Part shown: one piece after another, positions 12,544 to 22,372 of the stretch
Position numbering within the stretch: position 1 is the first letter of the stretch
How the letters are laid out: every line of letters starts with the position of its first letter
Assembly (NCBI RefSeq): GCF_029407905.1
Contig: NC_073642.1
Location: 2,232,001 to 2,296,000 of the forward strand
Length of the DNA stretch: 64,000 nucleotides
Direction of reading: 5' to 3'
From: Bubalus kerabau
Lineage: Eukaryota > Chordata > Mammalia > Artiodactyla > Bovidae
The notes under the pieces: model-generated
Told to the model about the DNA's origin: nothing
The model's database searches: none
Seen by the model: only the letters and a program-made list of their open reading frames with translations
Made by a program: the position numbers and the translations under genes

Positions 12544-13189
12544 TATTCAGAATTTTTATCAGGTAGCTTCCCTATCTCTTCTTTTGTTTGGTTTGGTGGG
12601 CATTTATCCTGTTCCTTTACCTGTATTCCTCTGTCTCTTCATCTTGTTTATATTGCTGAGTTTGGGGTGGCCTTTCTGTATTCTGGCAGTTTGTGGAGTT
12701 CTCTTTATTGTGGAGTTTCCTCACTGTGGGTGGGGTTGTACGGGTTTCTTGTAAATGTTCCCTAGTTAAGGAAGCTTGTATAGGTGTTCTGCTGGATGGA
12801 GCTGGGTTTCTTCTCTCTGGAGTGCAATGAAGTGTCCAGTAATGAGTTATGAGATGCCAATGGGTTTGGAGTAACTTTGGGCAGCCTGTATATTGAAGCT
12901 CAGGGCTGTGTCCTGTGTTGCTGGAGAATTTGCATGGTATGTCTTACTCTGGAACTTGTTGGCCCTTGGGTGGTGCTTGGTTTCAGTGTAGGTATGGAGG
13001 CATTTGATGAGCTCCTGTCGATTAACATTCCCTGGAGTCAGGAGTTCTCTGGTGTTCTCAGGATTTGGACTTAAGCCTCCTGCTTCTGGTTTTCAGTCTC
13101 ATTTTTACAGTAATCTCAAGACTTCTCCATCTATACAACACTGTTGCTAAAACATCCAGGTTAAAGATGAAAAGTTTCTCCACAGTAAG

Positions 13190-13705
13190 GGACATCCAGA
13201 GAGGTTCACAGAGTTACATGGAGAAGAGAAGAGGGAGTAGGGAGTTAGAAGTGACCTGAATGAGATTAGGTGGAATCAAAAGAGGAGAGAGCAAGCTAGC
13301 CAGTAATCACTTCCTTATGTGCACTTCACTGTCTGGACTGCTCAGAGATGTTCACGGAGTTATACAGAGAAGAGAAGAGGAAGGAAGGAGACAGAGGTGA
13401 CCAGGAGGATAAAGGGGGAAATCAAAAGGAGTATAACTGTGGCAGATTCATTTTGATATATGGCAAAACCAATACAATATTGTAAAGTTAAAAAATAAAA
13501 TTAAGTTTAAAAAAAAGGAAAGAGACAGATCCAGCCAGTAATCAGTTCCCTAAGTGTTCTCCACCGTCCAGAACACACAAAGAGATTCACAGAGTTCGGT
13601 AGAGAAGAGAAGAGGGAGGGAGGAGATAGAGGCGACCTGGTGGAGAAAAAGGAGAGTCCAAAGCGGGAGAGAGCAGTCAAGCCAGTAATCTCACTCCCAA
13701 GGTAA
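13190..13705 (-). repeat. Tandem ~145-bp units in the L1 5' UTR (copy 1)
   Basis: Three diverged units each carry 'AGAGRTTCACRGAGTT', 'AGAAGAGAAGAGG', 'GATAGAGGTGACC' and 'CCAGTAATCA' blocks in the same order. An 82-bp L1 tail interrupts the second. The equivalent array in copy 2 is at 34,585-35,003, so the array belongs to the L1 family. Confidence 0.75.
13431..13512 (+). mobile_element. 82-bp L1 3'-end insertion
   Basis: This is the type-2b L1 tail (GTGGCAGATTCATTTTGATA ... AATATTGTAAAGTTAAAAAATAAAATT plus A-run). It is flanked by AAAAGGA at 13,424-13,430 and again at 13,513-13,519. The empty site is seen in copy 2 near 34,815. Confidence 0.8.
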
Positions 13706-13832
13706 AATGGGTACTGGAGATTGGGTTCTTAAAGGTACAAAATTGATAACAAATACCAAAAAGCAAGGATTAAAAATCTAGAGTAGAGGTTGGATTTTCA
13801 AAAATACAATATTAAAGAAAAGAAAAAAAAAT

Positions 13833-13858
13833 CACACACACACACAATATATATATAT
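13833..13858. repeat. (CA)n(TA)n microsatellite
   Basis: A short CACACACA run passes directly into ATATATAT within the L1 5' UTR. Copy 2 lacks the expansion. Confidence 0.85.
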
Positions 13859-13914
13859 GAAGTTTGCTTTAAAAAATAGGGTCTTTCAATTGTTATTTAA
13901 AAAAAAAAAGAGTA

Positions 13915-14232
13915 ACTAGGGTTAAATGAGGTTGTGAGAGTAGAGCCCTCATAATAGAATTAGTGGTTTTATGAGAATAGGAAGACAGAGAGAGAGAGAC
14001 CTCTTGTTCTTCCCAGTGTGTGTACCATGGAAATAACACACGAAGACACAGCAAGAAGGTGGCCATTTACAAGCAGGAACACAGCTCTCACAGAACCCAA
14101 CCAGGCTGGACCATGCTGGCACCATGATCTCAGACTTCCAGCCTTCAGAATTGTGAGAAAGTAAGCTTCTATTATTTAAGCCATTGAATATATACTATTT
14201 TTTTCACGGCAGCCTAAGCTGACTAAGACATA
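13915..14232 (+). mobile_element. MLT1-like (ERVL-MaLR) LTR inside the retrocopy
   Basis: The order of blocks is that of MLT1A-type LTRs: ACACAGCAAGAAGGTGGCC, 'AACACAGCTCTCACAGAACCC', 'ATGATCTCAGACTTCCAGCC', 'GAATTGTGAGAAAGTAAGCT', 'TTTAAGCCA' and the terminal GGCAGCCTAAGCTGACTAAG. It is non-coding. The family is far older than the L1 that contains it, so it must have arrived as part of a larger copied RNA. Confidence 0.75.
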
Positions 14233-14412
14233 AAGTTGATGGTATTCTAGGCATACTGGAAGTATTACTGAGACCCCATAAGAAAGCAAGTAACTCTTGT
14301 TTGTGAAATTTACAGATTTTATGCTTTGAAATTATGGTTTGCTTCCTTGTTTGGGATTGTATGGTTTAGATCAAATACTATATCTTTCCCTAGTAGGCTT
14401 ATCCTACTTGTC

Positions 14413-14416
<4 letters not shown>

Positions 14417-14479
<63 letters not shown>
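14417..14479. repeat. (AT)n microsatellite, ~63 bp
   Basis: Uninterrupted AT dinucleotides inside the retrocopy. The YIYIYI frame across it is an artefact. Confidence 0.95.
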
Positions 14480-14483
<4 letters not shown>

Positions 14484-16433
14484 TTTTCAAATTTAATAGC
14501 TGTTTTAAATTTCTAATACTTGTCAATAGGTCCCACTGAAACTTACAATCAAGAATGTATAATTTATAAAAGGAAGGCCCCCTTAAAACTGAATAAATAA
14601 GAACAAGAAAATATTTTCAGCTTCACTGCTGCACAGCTGATTTCTATTCATAGCTGGCCTGAGTCCCAGTCTTCCATTGAAGGTTTGCTTCCCTGGCATA
14701 TGGAAACACCACAGCGGCAGACTTCCTCTGAGTAGCCCAGCCCCAAAGTTTGCAAAGCCATATTTCCTGTGAGAAGGAATTCCTGTGGCTGAAATCCTTG
14801 CTAACTTCCTTTTACAAAACTGCTTGCTTCATACAGGGACCTGCTTTCTCTGGTTCTGCAGGTCCAAAAGGATGTAGAAAAATTAAAATAACTTTTGGTT
14901 CAAAAAAAAAATAGAGTCTTTTGTGTGTGTGTGTGGAAAGTAATAGTAGGTTATAAAAATGAAAATTAAAGGAGTAATAGAGGACTTAAAATTTAAAAAA
15001 AAAAGAATGATCGTAAAATACAGTAAAGATATATCTAGGACTTTCTCTGGTGTTGTTGTGGGCAGTGTGGGGTCAGTTCATTTTTGGATAGTTCCTTGGT
15101 CCAGCTTATATTTCTCAAGATCTATAGGCCCCTTCCTATGTAGTCGGTACTAACTACAGGGTTTTAATCTATTGCACCTGTCACTTTCAAGGCGGTTCCC
15201 TCTGTTTTAGCTTCTTCTGTTTGCTGGTCTCTTCAGTGTCTGATTTCTGCCCTGACACAAGGAGGGTGGTGGTGGACACTTTTTTAGGCTCACTTGTTCA
15301 GTCGCTCTGTGGGAAGGGAGGGATGATGCAAACAAATAACACTGGCATGTGCTTGCAGTGTCTCAGCCACACTGGGTTTGCCCCCGCTCATGGCGCAAGT
15401 GCCCTCCCTGCACACACTGCTCAGGCTCTATGTTGCTTCACCAGGAACTCTCCATTGCCAGCCCTGGGCTGAATGCATCTCCCAGGTCTAAGCCGCTCAG
15501 GTTCAGGTACTCGGGTAGTCCTCAGAGGTGCAGACTCGGTTGGGCCTGCATTTTGTGCCCTTCCCAGCAGTTCAGGTGATGAGGTATTTGGTGAACACGG
15601 TCGCTGCAACTTATCACCTCCCCCATCCCTGCCACTCTGTTTTCTGGGTGTACAACCGGTGCACCTTCTCAGGCAAATGTTGATTGTCCAGAACCCCAAG
15701 AAGTCTTAGTTAGCAAAGAAGCCTGCTTGCAGTTTGGTAGATAATGTCTCTCTGGGGCTGCGATTGTCCCCTTCCAGCTCTGGCTGTCTGTCACCGGAGG
15801 AGGATGGTCTGCAGCCGACTAGCTCTCTACAGTCCTTTGTCCTGTGAGCAGGCCTGGCAGTGTCTTAGGTTAGGGCTTTTCGTGTGGTAGTTATCCCACA
15901 GTCTGGTTTGCTAGTCCAAGTTAGTTCCCTCAGATTGTCCTCGGGGCATTCAGGCCTGGTCCTTACCCTAAGCAATGCAGCCTGAGCCTCCCTGCCCAGC
16001 CCCCGCTTGCTGGTGGTGGGTGCAGGCATCTGTGCTGCTTCTCCACTAGGGGAGTTACCATTGGGCACATAATCTGTGGGGTTAAATTATTTATTTATTT
16101 TTCCTCCCAGTTATGTTACCCTCTGTGGTTCCAAGGCTTGCCACATATTCAGCAGTGAGACTGTTTCCTGGTGTTCAGAAACTTCTCTCTTTTTAAGACT
16201 CCCTTCCTAGAACAGAGCTCCATCCCTATCTCTTTTGTTCTTTTTTTGTCCTTTATATTTTTTCCTACCTCCTTTCAAAGGCAATGGGCTGCTCTTCTGG
16301 GTGTGTGATGTCCTCTGCCGGCATTCAGAAGTTGTTTTGTGGAATTTACTCAGCGTTTAAATGTTATTTTGATGAATTCGTGGGGGAGAAAGTGGTCTCC
16401 CTGTCCTATTCCTCCACCATCTTAGGACCGCCC

Positions 16434-17335
16434 CCCCCCATTCCTTTATTTTATTTTTTATTTATTTATTTTAATTGGAGGCTAATTACTTTACAATATT
16501 GTAGTGGTGTTTGCCATACATTGACATGAATCAGCTGTGGGTGTACATGTGTTCACCATTCTGAACCCCCTCCCACCTCCCTCCTATCCCATCCCAGTAC
16601 ACCAGCACTGAGCACCCTGTCTCATGCATCGAACCTGGACTAGCAATCTGTTTCACATATGATAATATACATGTTTCAATGCTATTCTCTCAAATCATCC
16701 CACCCTCGCCTTCTCTCACAGAGTCCAAAAGACTGTTCTATACATCTGTGTCTCTTTTGCTGTCTTGCATATAAGGTCATCATTATAATCTTTCTACTGG
16801 TCAACCACTTGTAAAAGAATGAAACTAGAACACTTTCTAACACCATACACAAAAATAAACTCAAAATGGATTAAAGATCTAAACGTAAGACCAGAAGCTA
16901 TAAAACTCCTAGAGGAAAACATAGGCAAAATACTCTCTGACATAAATCACAGCAGGATCCTCTATGACCCATCTCCCAGAGTAATGGGAAAAAAAGAAAA
17001 AAATAAACAAATGGGACCTAATTAAACGTAAAGACTTTTGCACAATGAAGGAAACTATAAGCAAGGTGAAAAGACAAAGTTCAGAATGGGGGAAAATAAT
17101 AGCAAATGAAGCAAGTGAAAAAGAATTAATCTCAAAAATATACAAGCAGCTCCTGAAAAATAAATGACCCAATCAAAAAATGGGCCAAAGAACTAAAAAA
17201 ACATTTCTCCAAAGAAGATATACAGATGAACAAATACATGAAAAGATGTTCAACATCACTCATTATTAGAGAAATGCAAATCAAAACCACAGTGAGGTAC
17301 CATCTGATGCCGGCCAGAATGGCTGCTATCCAAAA
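16434..17335 (-). mobile_element. Bovid L1 with 5' inversion (twin priming)
   Basis: From ~16,443 to 16,795 the sequence is the reverse complement of a type-1 L1 3' end (poly-T, GGAGGCTAATTAC..., CACAGAGTCCAAAAGACTG). At 16,796 it switches to plus-strand ORF2 sequence (ACTGGTCAACCACTTG...), including a 68-aa frame at 16,819-17,025 (KLEHFLTPYTKINSKWIKDL), and runs to 17,335. Antisense 3' part plus inverted 5' part is the standard twin-priming structure. Its left side touches the 5' end of L1 copy 1 across a short C-run (16,430-16,439). Confidence 0.85.
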
Positions 17336-18150
17336 GTCCTCTATTTCTTTGCATTGTTCACTTAAGAAAGCCTTCTTATTTCTGCTCTCTATTCTTTGGA
17401 ACTCTACATTCATTTCAGTATATCTTTCCCTTTCTCCTTTGTCTTTCACTTCTCTTCTCTCCCCATCTATTTGTAAAGTCTCCACAGACAACCATTTTGC
17501 CTTCTTGCCTTTCTTTTTGTTAGGCATGGTTTTGGTCACTGCTGCCTATACAATGTTATGAACCTCCGTCCATAGTTCTTCAGACATTTTGTCTACCAGA
17601 TCTAATCCCTTTAATCTATTCATCACCTCTACTGTATAATCATAAGGGATTTGATTTAGGTCATACCTGAATAGCCTAGTGGTTTTGCCTACTTTCTTCA
17701 ATTTAAGATTTAATTTTGCAGTAAGAAGCTTCTGATGTGTGCCACAGTTAGCTCCAGGCTTTTTTTTTAACTTACTGTAGACAGATTCTCCATCTTTGGC
17801 TACAAAGAGCATAATCAATCTGATTCCAATATTGACCATTTTGTGATATTCATGTGTAGAGTTGTCTTTTGGTTCATTGGAAAAGGGTGTTTGTTAAGAT
17901 CAGCATGTTGACTTGACAAAACTCTGTTAGGTTTTGCCCTGCTTCATTTTGTACTACAATACAAAACTTTTCTGTTATTCTGTGTATCTTTTGACTTTGC
18001 TTCCTACTTTTGCATTCTAATCCCATATGATGAAAATGATAACTTTTTTGGTGTTAGTTTTACATGATGGTTTATGTCTTCATAGAACTGGTCAGTTTCT
18101 GCTTGTTCAATATCAGAGGTGCGGTATAGACTTGGATTACTGTGATATTG

Positions 18151-18174
18151 TGACTGAACTGAACTGAACTGAAA
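18151..18174 (+). mobile_element. 24-bp BovB-tail-only insertion with 10-bp TSD
   Basis: TGTGATATTG occurs at 18,141-18,150 and again at 18,175-18,184. Between them lie TGAC, (TGAAC)-phase repeats and a terminal GAAA. Other BovB copies read continuously through this site (GTGATATTGAATGGTT). The insert equals the last ~24 nt of BovB, so this is a TPRT event aborted almost at once. Confidence 0.85.
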
Positions 18175-18355
18175 TGTGATATTGAATGGTTGCTTTGAAA
18201 ACGAACTGAGATCATTCGTTTGTTTTTGAGATTGCACCCAAGTACTGCATTTTGGATTCTTTTGTTGAGTATGAGGGCCATTCCTTTTCTTATAAGGGAT
18301 TCTTGCCCATAGTAGTAGATATAATGGTCATATGAATTATATTCTCCAATTCTCA

Positions 18356-18409
18356 TTTTTTTTTAATTTTATTTTATTTTTAAACTTTACATAATTGTAT
18401 TAGTTTTGC
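18356..18409 (-). mobile_element. ~54-bp type-2 L1 3'-end insertion
   Basis: Poly-T followed by the antisense type-2 tail (AATTTTATTTTATTTTTAAA CTTTACATAATTGTATTAG) interrupts the BovB endonuclease between CCAATTCTCATTTT and TTCACAGATTCC. A TSD is not clear. Confidence 0.75.
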
Positions 18410-18885
18410 TTCACAGATTCCTAAGATGTCAATGTCCATTCTTGCTATTTCCTTCTTAAACATGTCCAATTTACCTTGATTCAGACTTAGCATTCCGGGT
18501 TCCTATGTCATATTGTTCTTTAGAACATTGGATTTTCACCACCAGACACATCCACAGCTGAGCATCATTTCTGCATTGGCCCAGCACCCTCATTCTTTCT
18601 GGAGCTATTAGTAATTGTCCTCTGCTCTTCCCCAGTAGCATATTGGACACCTTCTACTCTGGAGGTGGCTAATCTTCTGGTGTCATATCCTTTTGCATTT
18701 TCATACTGTCCATGGGGTTTTCCAGGCAAGAATAGTAGAGTGTGTTGCCATTTCTTTCTCCAGTTGACCATATTTTGTCAGAACTCCTCACTATGATCCA
18801 TCTGACCTGGGTGTTTCTGCATGGCACGGCTCAAAAGAGCTTAATTGTGTTATGCAAGCCCCTTGGCCATGACAAAGTTGTCATG

Positions 18886-19307
18886 GTGCAGGCACAGACA
18901 CATATTTTTAAAGAAGTGTTTATTGAGACACAAACTGATGGCAGGATGATGGAGAGAATGAAGAGGGAAAAGAAAGGTGGAAAGTCCCTGAAGCTTGAGA
19001 GGGTCTTCCTGAAGAAAGTGCATCTGTGTTTGGAACAGTGGATAGATTAGGGATACTGCTTTGCCCTTCTCTTTTACCCTCTGAGCCCAAGACTTTGTTG
19101 TTGTTGTTTCTTTATGTTTTTGAGAGTTATTTTTATATGAAAGTAATACTTTAAAATATTTTTGGAAACAATTTTAGATTATATCACCATAGTATATTTA
19201 TAAAAACTGAGAAATTGACTGATATAAATCTATTAAATGGATTTGATTTTCTTGATATTTTACCAGAATATTTTCCAACTATGGACATTTTTCTTTCAAA
19301 TATTCAA
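18886..19307. other. Unassigned DNA
   Basis: No repeat is recognised. The 102-aa frame 18,742-19,050 begins in antisense BovB and has no recognisable domain. Confidence 0.4.
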
Positions 19308-19315
19308 TCCAGGAT

Positions 19316-20117
19316 CAGTTCAGTTTAGTTCAGTCCCTCAGTCATGTCCGACTCTTTGCCTACCCCATGAATCACAGCATACCAGGCCCCCCTGTCCATC
19401 ACCATCTCCTGCAGTATACCAAAACTCATGTCCATCGAGTCAGTGATACTACCCAGCCATCTCATCCTCTGTCATCCCCTTATCCTCCTGCCCCCAAATC
19501 CCTCCCAGCATCAGGGTCTTTTCCAATGAGTCAGCTCTTCACATGAGGTGGCCAAAGGACTGGAGTTTCAGCTTTAGCATCAGTCCTTCCAATGAATACC
19601 CAGGGCTGATCTCCTTTAGAATGGACTGATTGGATCTCTTTGCAGTCCAAGGGACTCTCAAGAGTATTCTCCAACACCACAGTTCAAAAACATCAATTCT
19701 TCGGTGCTCAGCCTTCTTCACAGTCCAATTCTCACATCCATACATGACCACTGGAAAAACCATAGCCTTGACTAGACGGACCTTTGTTGGCAAAGTAATG
19801 TCTCGGCTTTTGAGTATGCTGTCGAGGTTGGTCATAACTTTCCTTCCAAGGAGTAAGCGTCTTTTAATTTCATGGCTACAAATGTATTCTTTTTAATGGC
19901 TGAGTAATACTCCATTGTGTATGAAATGAGTTGCCAGTCCAGGTTCGATGCACGATACTGGATGCTTGGGGCTGGTGCACTGGGACGACCCAGAGGGATG
20001 GAATGGGGAGGGAGGAGGGAGGAGGGTTCAGGATGGGGAATACATGTATGCCTGTGGCGGATTCATTTTGATATTTGGCAAATCTAATACAGTTATGTAA
20101 AGTTTAAAAATAAAATA

Positions 20118-20154
<37 letters not shown>

Positions 20155-20821
20155 TGGCTACAATCACCATCGGCAGTGATTTTGGGCCCCCCCAAAAATA
20201 AAGTCTGACACTGTTTCCACTGTTTCCCCATCTATTTCCCACGAAGTGATGGGGCCAGATGCCATGATCTTCATTTTCTGAATGTTGAGCTTTAAGCGTA
20301 CTTTTTCACTTTCCTCTTTCACTTTCATCAAGAGCCTTTTTAGTTCCTCTTCACTTTCTGCCATAAGGGTGTCATCTGCATATCTAAGGTTATTGATATT
20401 TCTCCTGGCAATCTTGATTCCAGGTTGTGCTTCTTCCAGCCCAGCGTTTCTCATGATGTACTCTGCATATAAGTTAAATAAGCAGGGTGACAATACACAG
20501 CCTTGACATACTCCTTTTCCTATTTGGAACCAGTCTATTGTTCCATGTCCAGTTATAACTGTTGCTTGCTGACCTGCATACAGCTTTCTCAAGAGGCAGG
20601 TCAGGTGGTCTGGTATTGCCATCTCTTTCAGAATTTTCCACAGTTTATTGTGATCCACACAGTCAAAGGCTTTGGCATAGTCAATAAAGCAGAAATAGAT
20701 GTTTTTCTGGAACTCTCTTGCTTTTTCCATGATCCAGCAGATGTTGGCAATTTGATCTCTGGTTCCTCTGCCTTTTCCAGAACCAGCTTGAACATCTGGA
20801 AGTTCATGGTTCATGTATTGC
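19316..20821 (-). mobile_element. BovB, antisense, TSD TCCAGGAT
   Basis: The copy starts with the antisense tail (CAGTTCAGTTTAGTTCAG) and runs through the C-terminal region (19,539-19,835) and RT (20,164-20,814, 216 aa). That frame includes FIDYAKAFDCVDHNKLW and GVCQGCVLSP; motif C reads RYADDTLMAES, one residue short of the usual ADDTT. It is truncated at the codon region encoding MNHELPDVQ. TCCAGGAT flanks it at 19,308-19,315 and 20,822-20,829. A twin-primed L1 splits it at 19,882-20,147. Confidence 0.93.
19882..20147 (+). mobile_element. Short L1 with 5' inversion, perfect 16-bp TSD
   Basis: AATTTCATGGCTACAA occurs at 19,866-19,881 and 20,148-20,163. The insert opens with ~43 bp of antisense L1 (ATGTATTCTTTTTAATGGCT...), then switches at ~19,925 to the sense 3' UTR (GAAATGAGTTGCCAGTCCAG...), the type-2 tail and a ~28-nt poly-A. 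A long pure A-tail and a perfect TSD imply a recent insertion. Confidence 0.95.
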
Positions 20822-20829
20822 TCCAGGAT

Positions 20830-21267
20830 ACATTACATTTATTTGCCATATATATTACTTTTTTGCTAATAATAAATTATCCCATAATTTAGCATAACAA
20901 AATCCACACATATTGTATCAAAATTTGTGTGGGTGAAGAATCCAGATGTAGGTAATGGCCAAGGATAAACTCTCAACAGAATGTTCAGCCAGGAAAGAAT
21001 CCCCTCCAAGCTCACAAGATTGTCATGATTGTTGAATTCAGTTGTCTGCAGTCTCTTGGACCAAGTGCCTCTGTTCCTTCCTGTCCATTGTCTAGAATTT
21101 TCATTCAATTCTTTGTCATGTGAGTAGATCACAGTTCCTGCCCACACTCATGAGAAGGGGATTAGACCACAAGAGATGGACAATCATCAGATACCATCTT
21201 AGGGTCCACTGGCCACATCAGTTATTCTCCAACACTTTCTCAGTCTCATTTTTCATGAACTTAACCC
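20830..21267 (-). repeat. Ancient mammalian interspersed repeat, probably LTR-type, family not assigned
   Basis: Several blocks recall a common mammal-wide repeat read in antisense: AATTATCCCATAATTTAGCAT, 'GTGTGGGTGAAGAATCCAGA', 'GAATCCCCTCCAAGCTCAC' and 'CCCACACTCATGAGAAGGGGATTA...CCATCTTAGGGTCC'. A second relative seems to lie at 44,511-45,000. It is diverged and has no coding frame. Confidence 0.45.
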
Positions 21268-21278
21268 TTTTGAAAAGT

Positions 21279-22255
21279 TCAGTTCAGTTCAGTTCAGTCT
21301 CTCAGTCCTGCCTTACTTTTTGTGACCCCATGGACTTCAGCATGACAGGCCTGCCTGTCCATCACCAACTCCCGGAGTTTACTCAAACTCATGTCCATTG
21401 AGTTGCTGAGGCCATCCAACGATTTCATCCTCTGTCGTCCTCTCCTTCTCCTGCCTTCAATCTTTCCCAGCATCAGGGTATTTTCCCACGAATCAGCTGC
21501 TCACATCAGATAACGAAAATACTGGAGTTTCAGCTTCAGCATCAGTCCTTCCTATGAATATTCAGGACTGATTTATTTTAGGACGGACTGGTTGGATCTC
21601 CTCACAGTCCAAGGGACTCTCAAGAGTCTTCTCCAACACCACAGTTCAAAAGTATCAATTATTTGGCACTCAGCTTTCTTTATTGCCCATCTGTCACATC
21701 CATACATGACTACTGAAAAACCATAGCTTTGGCTAAGATGGACCTTTGTTGGCAAAGTAATGTCTCTGCTTCTTAATATGCTGTCTAGGTTGGTCATAAA
21801 TTTTTTTCCAAGGAGCAAGTGTCTTTAAATTTCATGGCTGCAGTTACCATCTGCAGTGATTTTGGAGCCTCCCACAATAAAGTCTCTCACTGTTTCCACT
21901 GTTTCTCCATCTATTGGCCATAAAATGATGGGAACTGGATTCCATGATCTTAGTTTTCTGAATGTTGACTTTAAAGCCAACTTTTCCACTCGCCTCTTTC
22001 ACTTTCATCAAGAGGTTCTTTAGTTCTCCTATGCTTTCTGCCATAAGGTGGTGTCATCTGCATATCTGAGGTTATTGATATTTCTCCCAGCAATCTTTTT
22101 TGCAGCTTGTGCTTCATCCAGTCCAGCATTTCTCATTATGTACTCTGCATATAAGTTAAATAAACGGGTTAGCAATATGCATGGGACATGGAACAACAAA
22201 TTGGCTCCAAATCGGGAAAGGAGTACGTCAGGGCTGTAAATTGTCACCCTGCTTA
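21279..22255 (-). mobile_element. BovB with 5' inversion
   Basis: The tail (CAGTTCAGTTCAGTCTCTCAG) lies at the left. Antisense C-terminal and RT sequence follows to ~22,180 (frames 21,573-21,818 and 21,844-22,044), and then ~75 bp in plus orientation (GGGACATGGAACAAC...TGTCACCCTGCTTATTT). The inverted piece lies immediately upstream of the antisense part in BovB coordinates, as twin priming predicts. TTTTGAAAAGT (21,268-21,278) and TTTTTAAAAGT (22,256-22,266) form a one-mismatch TSD. Confidence 0.88.
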
Positions 22256-22266
22256 TTTTTAAAAGT

Positions 22267-22372
22267 ACTGGTCCAATATTTTGTATGATGTCCAAAAATA
22301 TGGATTTATCTTATGTTTTCTCATCATTAGGCTACTGGTATAGGTTAATTTATACAAATATTTATCTGAGTT
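22267..22372. other. Short unassigned spacer
   Basis: 106 bp with nothing recognised. Confidence 0.4.

Larger units (their letters stand above)
13887..14905 (+). mobile_element. Noncoding processed retrocopy (~1.0 kb) inserted in the L1 5' UTR
   Basis: The segment is absent from the equivalent L1 position in copy 2 (~35,165). It is bounded by near-identical repeats: AAAAAATAGGGTCTTT at 13,871-13,886 and AAAAATAGAGTCTTTT at ~14,906-14,922, one mismatch in the overlap. Its right end is an A-run (14,902-14,910) preceded 14 nt upstream by ATTAAA (14,882-14,887), a standard polyadenylation-signal variant. This is the signature of L1-mediated retroposition of a Pol II transcript in plus orientation. 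It contains a MaLR-type LTR and a long (AT)n, and no open frame that I recognise, so the source was probably a lncRNA or 3' UTR. Confidence 0.75.
6562..16433 (-). mobile_element. 5'-complete bovid L1 (copy 1), minus strand, with three internal insertions
   Basis: The poly-T/type-1 3' end lies at the left (~6,565-6,620) and the element 5' end at the right, ending CCACCATCTTAGGACCGCC (16,414-16,433). Read on the minus strand the order is 5' UTR (16,433 to ~12,544), ORF1 (12,543-11,737), ORF2 (11,685-6,923) and 3' UTR. Insertions are a BovB (8,599-9,565), an 82-bp L1 tail (13,431-13,512) and a ~1 kb polyadenylated retrocopy (~13,887-14,905). With these removed, the 5' UTR is about 2.75 kb, matching copy 2 at about 2.9 kb. 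I find no TSD. The right edge abuts another L1 directly. Confidence 0.92.
12544..16433 (-). promoter_or_regulatory. L1 5' UTR/promoter region, copy 1
   Basis: This is the long 5' UTR of the minus-strand L1. The element begins GGCGGTCCTAAGATGGTGGAGG (reverse complement of 16,412-16,433). AAGATGGTGG, at element positions ~+11 to +20 (16,414-16,423), is a YY1-like core, analogous in position to the YY1 site of primate L1. The GC-richest, CpG-containing part is ~15,300-16,070. Three diverged ~145-bp tandem units lie at ~13,190-13,700. Promoter function is inferred from L1 biology. Two insertions interrupt it. Confidence 0.7.
17336..18885 (-). mobile_element. BovB 5' half (5' UTR, endonuclease, linker), antisense
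   Basis: Minus-strand pieces in order are 5' UTR-like sequence (to ~18,885), the APE-type endonuclease start (18,072-18,356: DHYIYYYGQESL, ALILNKRIQNA), later endonuclease (17,546-17,839: RLIMLFVAKDGESVYS, then DLNQIPYDYTVEVMNRLKGLDLVDKM) and the basic linker (17,132-17,539). The copy stops abruptly at 17,336 in the linker, so RT and 3' UTR are missing. TPRT cannot produce a copy lacking its 3' end, so a deletion or recombination is implied. It carries a 24-bp BovB-tail insertion (18,151-18,174) and a ~54-bp L1 tail (18,356-18,409). Confidence 0.85.

Noticed and set aside
14417..14479. (AT)n and (TA)n tracts as coding (YIYIYI) or as replication origins
   Set aside because: Simple microsatellites inside repeats; the frames occur on both strands and there is no other origin signature.
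18151..18174. (TGAAC)n as an ordinary microsatellite
   Set aside because: Perfect 10-bp flanking direct repeats and the TGAC prefix identical to the BovB end make a retro-insertion the better explanation.
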